Source: Yamagishiella unicocca (taxonomy: Eukaryota > Chlorophyta > Chlorophyceae > Chlamydomonadales > Volvocaceae). From it: a DNA stretch of 64,000 nucleotides. The stretch lies in assembly GCA_003116995.1 (NCBI GenBank), contig BDSL01000003.1:1736001-1800000 (forward strand), written 5' to 3'. The notes under the pieces are model-generated. The model worked only from the letters and a program-made list of their open reading frames with translations. It had not been told where the DNA came from and ran no database searches. Positions 58,827-64,000 of this stretch are shown piece after piece; position 1 is the first letter of the stretch; each line of letters starts with the position of its first letter. A program made the position numbers and the translations under genes.

Positions 58827-61800
58827 ATGGTGCTGCCCGACGCTGTGATCGCCGGGATCATCCCGGCGGCTTCCATTATTGGCATCATCTTTGCCGTTTT
58901 CCTATGGAAGCGCGTATCTGCCATCCAGATGACTGGCGGCCGCCTTATCTCGAGCCAGAATGGCCGCGAGTATCTGCTGGAGGAGGAGCAGCGCGGTGGG
59001 GAAGAGGAGGTGAGGATGCCGCCGAATAATGCGGTGGTTATCTTCGCATCCATTGTTACCTACGTTCCAGTCGAGAAATGACACCGAGACCGGTCGCGAG
59101 ATCTCCGTGACTCCACTCGCCTTGGATGGTCTGCCCCTGTAGATGGTGGCCAAGGCTGCTGATATCCAGAAGTCAATTGCGGAAGGAGCCCAATCTTTCC
59201 TTGCTACCGAGTACTACTACCTCGGTATTTTCATGGTGCGCATGGCACGACCTCGCTTGCTTACGTGCTGATAATTACGTGCTCCCCCAAACCGTTTAGC
59301 TCATCGATATGCCTGGCTGTTTCCTTTCTAGTCGGCAGTGGTTTGACAAAGTCGATGGCTACCGGCGGCGGGGCAGGTGAATCAGTGCGTGTTCCTTCCT
59401 TGTTTGCAGGTGATTATGTCAATCATCATTTTCTCTCTGCTGAGCATTGTGACCCCCGAAGAGGGACGCACGCGCAATGACGAAGTCCGGAACGGCATCT
59501 TCTCCACAATCGCCTTCGTCCTGGGTGGTGCCACGTCGATCCTGTCGGGCTACCTGGGCATGCAGATCGCTACTTACGCGAACGCCCGCACGGCTGTTGA
59601 GGCTCGCAAGGGCATTGCTCCCGCCTTCATGTGCGGTAGGTTTTGAAAGCGAGCTTCCTTGGGGAGCTCCCATGGGGCGCTGTGTTCATTTTACGGCGCG
59701 CGACGCTTGCTGGAACTTACACGGACGTATGCTCTGATCGATGCTGCACGCAGCCTTCCGCTCTGGTGCGGTTATGGGCTTCCTGCTGTCGGGCTTCGGC
59801 CTCCTGAACCTGTTCCTGGCTATCACTATCTTCGCTAAGGTGAGAGTTCCGTAGTCGCGACACTAAAGGCAGATGAGATCCCTACGCGAAAGAGTTGTGA
59901 AAACGTACACGAAACTCATGAGGCCCGGCCGTACGACACTGCACGGTTTCCCCACTGTGAAAGCATTAGGGTTCATCAGTGACGGGAGGTTGAGTGTGTT
60001 CCTGTATTCGTACCTATTCGATGCGGCGACATGACTACACGCTTATAAAAGCAGGGCACACATGTAATCTCAACGGGCTTTCCTATGTGAAAATGTGCAC
60101 AGTTCTACGGCGATGACTGGCGCAGCCTGTTCGAGGCCATCACCGGCTACGGTCTGGGTGGCTCTTCAATTGCGCTGTTTGGCCGTGTGGCTGGTGGCAT
60201 CTACACCAAGGCTGCCGATGTGGGCGCTGACCTTGTGGGCAAGGTGGAGAAGGACATCCCTGAGGATGATCCGCGCAACCCCGCCGTGATTGCCGGTGCG
60301 TGTCGGCTAATGCCACATTCCAACCTGTGCTGAAGAACGAGATCCGTCACATATGCGCCGGTTACCGAGCTCCTGAAGTCCAAATTTACACGATGCTGAT
60401 TAGTGCTGTGCCTGCCACATCCTTTGTTACTGTTGACGTAGACAATGTTGGCGACAACGTGGGCGATATTGCCGGCATGGGTGCTGATCTGTTCGGCTCA
60501 TTTGCCGAGTCCACTTGCGCTGCCCTCGTTATCTCCGCCGTCTCCTCGCTGGGCGCGGAGCACAACTACGCCGGCATGATGTTCCCGCTGCTGATTTCCG
60601 CGACTGGTGAGTTCAGACTGGCCACGGAATGCCCGCGAGTGGGACGTTGGACTACTGGACGCCGCATCGATGCGTATACCCGATCAACGGCCTTGGGGTT
60701 GTCGAGTTACGCGCATTCCTGATGCGATTAACCTTATTGTGGGCGCATTCTTCGTCCAGATAATATCGTGCTGTGTCGTCCCCTTCTCACGCCCTCAGGT
60801 ATCATTGTGTGCCTGCTGACCACGTTCATTGCCACTGACCTCAAGCCGGCCAAGGTCATTGCTGAGATTGAGCACACCCTGAAGATGCAGTTGATCATCT
60901 CCACCCTGCTCATGACCCCGGTACGTAGACCCTGTTTCGCGCGGTTTGTCTGCGACATCATGAGGACGGGTATGAGGCACACATTAGCTTCTGCTTGCGT
61001 AGTTCGGGCGCACCTAACGGGTTTCCTCCCTTGTTGCTTCAGGTTGCTCTTGGCGTTTCCGTCTGGTCGCTGCCCGCTGAGTTCGAGCTAAACGTGCCCT
61101 CCAGCACCCCGGACAAGCCGTTTGACATCAAGGTAGAGCGCTGGTCCCCGCTTTGGCCAACACCACAACAGTAGAGAATCGCACACACGTCTTAACATGA
61201 ACCTTCGTCTCGTGGGTTCGTCTTGTGAGCTGTATCCGCTTGACCTTGGGTTGCAGGTTGTCAAGAACTGGTACATGTTCGTGTGCATCTCTGCCGGCCT
61301 GTGGGGCGGCCTGCTGGTTGGCCTGCAGACTGAGTACTTCACGTCCAACCGCTACAAGCCAGTGCAGGTCCGTTTTGTAACCGGGCCCATGCCACTGATG
61401 GGATTGCGGTCGGTTTGGGGCTGGCGTAGCAGTTTCAGCTAGTGCATGAATAGTCCATGTGATGCCTGGTGCTTTGTGGTGCGCAAGTGAGAATGTGATC
61501 GCGTGTGGCTGCAGGACGTTGCTGATGCCTGCAAGACCGGCGCTGCCACCGACATCATCTTCGGCCTGGCTCTAGGCTACAAATCGTGCATTATCCCCAC
61601 CATTGTGATTGGCATTGCCATCTACGTCGGCAACACCCTGGCGGGCATGTTCGGCATCGCCTGCTGCGCGCTGGGCATGCTGTCGACCCTGGCTACCGGT
61701 AAGTCGGATGGCTGGCTAAATTGAGCGGGATATCACTTCGCGCTGATCACCCTGTCATCAGTTCTTGTGTTGATTTTTGTTGTTGTTGTCGTTGTTGCGA

Positions 61801-61967
61801 ACCCACTTTCCTAACCGTGCAATTATGTCATACGTTGCGAAATAGGTCTGGCCATCGATGCCTACGGCCCGATCTCCGACAACGCCGGTGGCATTGCCGA
61901 GATGGCTGGCATGGGCGAGGACATCCGTGAGCGCACCGATGCGCTGGACGCCGCCGGCAACACCACG

Positions 61968-62005
<38 letters not shown>

Positions 62006-62778
62006 ACTGGTGTCTCTGGCTCTGTTCGGCGCCTACGTGACTCGCGCCAAGATTGACATGATCCACTCGTCCATCCTGGACCCGCGGGTCAGTATGGCGG
62101 TGCTCGGGCCTGATTTAGTTGCGGCGTAGCAACTGACACAGCACCGAAATCCTAGTTACTGCGTGGGTTTCTTGCTGTGCTCATCCTCTTGCGCTGGTAG
62201 TCCATTCGATGGCCGATGTTGAAAATCTTTTTGGTGGCACCACAGGTTTTCTCTGGCCTGCTGCTGGGCGCTATGCTTCCCTACTGGTTCAGCGCCATGA
62301 CCATGAAGTCTGTGGGCAAGGCCGCCTTGGCCATGGTGCAGGAGGTCCGTCGCCAGTTCAACACGATCGCCGGTAGGTGGCGGGGAAAACGGTCGCGGTT
62401 CCGTGTCGATCACACGGCTTTCTGTCCACCCCTTTATCGACACATTAACCCTGGTTTTTCAAATGCGGATAACGTGGAGTAAGTCGCCATGTCCTGCGAT
62501 TACTCGCATCCTCTCGCGGATGTGCTTGTGCTGACTCTCCCCTTGCGTGCCGTTAATCTGGTTAATCACAGGTCTGATGGAGGGCACCACTCGCCCCGAC
62601 TACAAGCGCTGCGTCGCCATCTCCACCCAGGCTGCTATCACCGAGATGGTGGCCCCCGGTGCGCTGGTTATGCTCACGCCCGTTGTGGTCGGCGCCTTGT
62701 TCGGTACCCAGTGCCTGGCGGGTGTCCTGGCTGGCAGCCTGGTCAGCGGTGTGCAGCTTGCCATTTCCATGTCCAACA

Positions 62779-62809
<31 letters not shown>

Positions 62810-63246
62810 TATTGAGGTGAGGGCGAAGCCCATCGGTGGTGCTGGCAAAACGGGGAGAGCCGTCCGGAGGTTTGCGGCTAGGGACAGGCGCCGACGCGAA
62901 TCGATGTTTGCGCGGACGGAGAGGCCGTACTTGCGCTTTTGCTATGAAGGATTGTGGATTGCTTGCTTGTCCTCGGAATAGTTTTCACGAGCCTTCCCCC
63001 CTCCCTCATATTTGCCAGGCTGGCGCGACCGAGCACGCTCGCGAGCTGGGCGGCAAGGGTAGCGACTGCCACAAGGCCGCCGTCATTGGTGACACCGTCG
63101 GCGACCCGCTGAAGGACACCTCGGGCCCCTCGCTCAACATCCTGATCAAGCTCATGGCTGTCGAGTCGCTGGTGTTCGCGCCCTTCTTCTACAACTGCGC
63201 CCACGGCCAGGGTCTCATTTTCAGCTTCTTCGGCCTCGCTCAATAA
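58827..63246 (+). CDS. Vacuolar-type proton-translocating pyrophosphatase (K+-dependent)
   Basis: Hydrolyses pyrophosphate and pumps H+ across vacuolar or acidocalcisome membranes. About 764 residues, the family's usual length, in 14 exons: 58827-59009, 59143-59235, 59410-59635, 59754-59839, 60103-60295, 60442-60606, 60799-60920, 61043-61132, 61257-61367, 61515-61698, 61846-62087, 62246-62372, 62572-62816, 63019-63246. Catalytic motifs: [20 protein letters not shown] (about 235-254), [38 protein letters not shown], and [20 protein letters not shown] with [11 protein letters not shown] near the end. The segment [20 protein letters not shown] has Ala where K+-independent enzymes have Lys, which marks the K+-stimulated plant AVP1 type. 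Around 16 membrane helices are expected and hydrophobic stretches are spaced accordingly. The start ATG in accATGGTG has a good context. Codons are strongly C/G-ending, consistent with high expression. Confidence 0.97.
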
Positions 63247-64000
63247 AGCAATGCCAGTGCATAACGCCAACCCGCGTGTGCATCTGACATCCTGTTGTGG
63301 CTAGCCTCGTCGAAGGGCCAATCTTGGAACCTATCTGTCTCTTCGTTGTTTGCTGCTTACGTTTGTATGCCCACGCCGCTCGTGGCTGTTCGCGCCTTGC
63401 TAGCTGCAAGATGAAGAGCGGCGTGGGAGCAACGTGCACATAATTCCTTAAGTGAGACTGGGGAGGTCGTGCGGTGATGGCGAAGTAGGCGCTGCCGTTG
63501 CTTGCCGGTGCATGCTGGGGTCCAGTGGACTGTTGGGTGCCTTCACATGGATCCGTTTCCGGACGGCGTGAAAGTGGACACACAGCCCTCCTGCGTGAAG
63601 ATGGGGGATGGGCGAAGTAGGGATGTCGGTATACATGGAAGTGTATGCGAGTTAATTGATTGCACAAACCAAGTCACCTTGGTAATGCACACGCAAGAGT
63701 AGGATGCAGGGCGCGTTGCTGCTGAATGATTAAAGCAGGTCCCCCGATCTGCTTGTTTGTCCATCGTCGTTTTGGATGTCGAGTCCGTGGTGTCAATTTA
63801 GTTTCGTGTTATTTTCGGAGCGGTCATCTACTGACCACTAGGCCGCGACTTCTGTTCAAGCACATGAGGAAAGGCTTAAGTTTTGACGGGATCTCACTTG
63901 CTGAACAAGTCGTACGCTCTGGGTGAGATATGAGTCGTCGCGCCGTGGCACGCCCACCCGGGTAATATTCTTTTAAGAGAACCAAGCCAAAATCCAAATC
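63247..64000. other. 3' flank of the H+-PPase gene
   Basis: Presumed 3' untranslated and intergenic sequence to the window edge. I see no further gene and no TGTAA motif on the plus strand. Confidence 0.5.

Noticed and set aside
1..64000. CRISPR arrays, phage or bacterial defence systems
   Set aside because: The tandem repeats have no unique spacers between units, and all recognised genes are intron-rich nuclear eukaryotic genes.

Overview
The window is eukaryotic nuclear DNA, most likely from a flagellate volvocine green alga (the Chlamydomonas/Gonium/Volvox group). Three things support this. Every recognisable gene is cut into short exons by GT-AG introns, with a few GC-AG. Exons are GC-rich with Ala/Gly/Ser runs. 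The gene content combines ciliary proteins (PF16/SPAG6 and a Tctex1-type dynein light chain) with plant-lineage proteins (a SPIRAL1-like repeat protein, a plant-type K+-dependent vacuolar H+-pyrophosphatase and a probable plastid PDZ protein). I cannot name the species from sequence alone. All gene models were joined by hand from splice-site consensus, reading-frame phase and family similarity recalled from knowledge; no search was run.

Layout. 0-10 kb, all on the minus strand: a short-chain dehydrogenase/reductase (SDR, 3294-5695), guanylate kinase (5889-7871), and a small SAP-like protein with two SPIRAL1/HN1-like repeats (8854-9803). 10-20 kb: a 43-bp minisatellite, a Tctex1 dynein light chain (minus, 12418-13217), a 4-kb stretch without a recognisable gene, then PF16/SPAG6 (plus, 17172-20189). 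21-31 kb: a PDZ protein (minus) and a TruB pseudouridine synthase (plus) start 209 bp apart, head to head, followed by a leucine-zipper protein with a long unrecognised C-terminal half (plus, 27118-30378). 31-45 kb: a 15-exon ankyrin-repeat protein with an STI1-like segment and a C-terminal membrane helix, then a large RanBPM/GID1-type SPRY-LisH-CTLH-CRA protein (both plus). 45-56 kb, minus: an unrecognised protein with two C-terminal hydrophobic segments, then the SAS10/UTP3 small-subunit processome factor, one intron of which carries a 187-bp tandem repeat. 58.8-63.2 kb, plus: a 14-exon vacuolar proton pyrophosphatase.

The genes do not form an operon-like pathway; this is ordinary mixed nuclear content. 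There is some thematic grouping: the SPIRAL1-like protein, Tctex1 light chain and PF16 all belong to the microtubule/cilium world and lie within 12 kb. SAS10 and TruB are both RNA-maturation factors but are far apart. Introns and intergenic DNA are rich in minisatellites and in at least two short dispersed repeat families.

I found no CRISPR array, tRNA, rRNA, complete transposon or clearly new multigene system. The most unusual items are the duplicated SPIRAL1/HN1-like repeat protein, the ankyrin-STI1-membrane-anchor protein, the leucine-zipper protein with no visible basic region, the membrane protein of unknown family, and the two dispersed repeat families.
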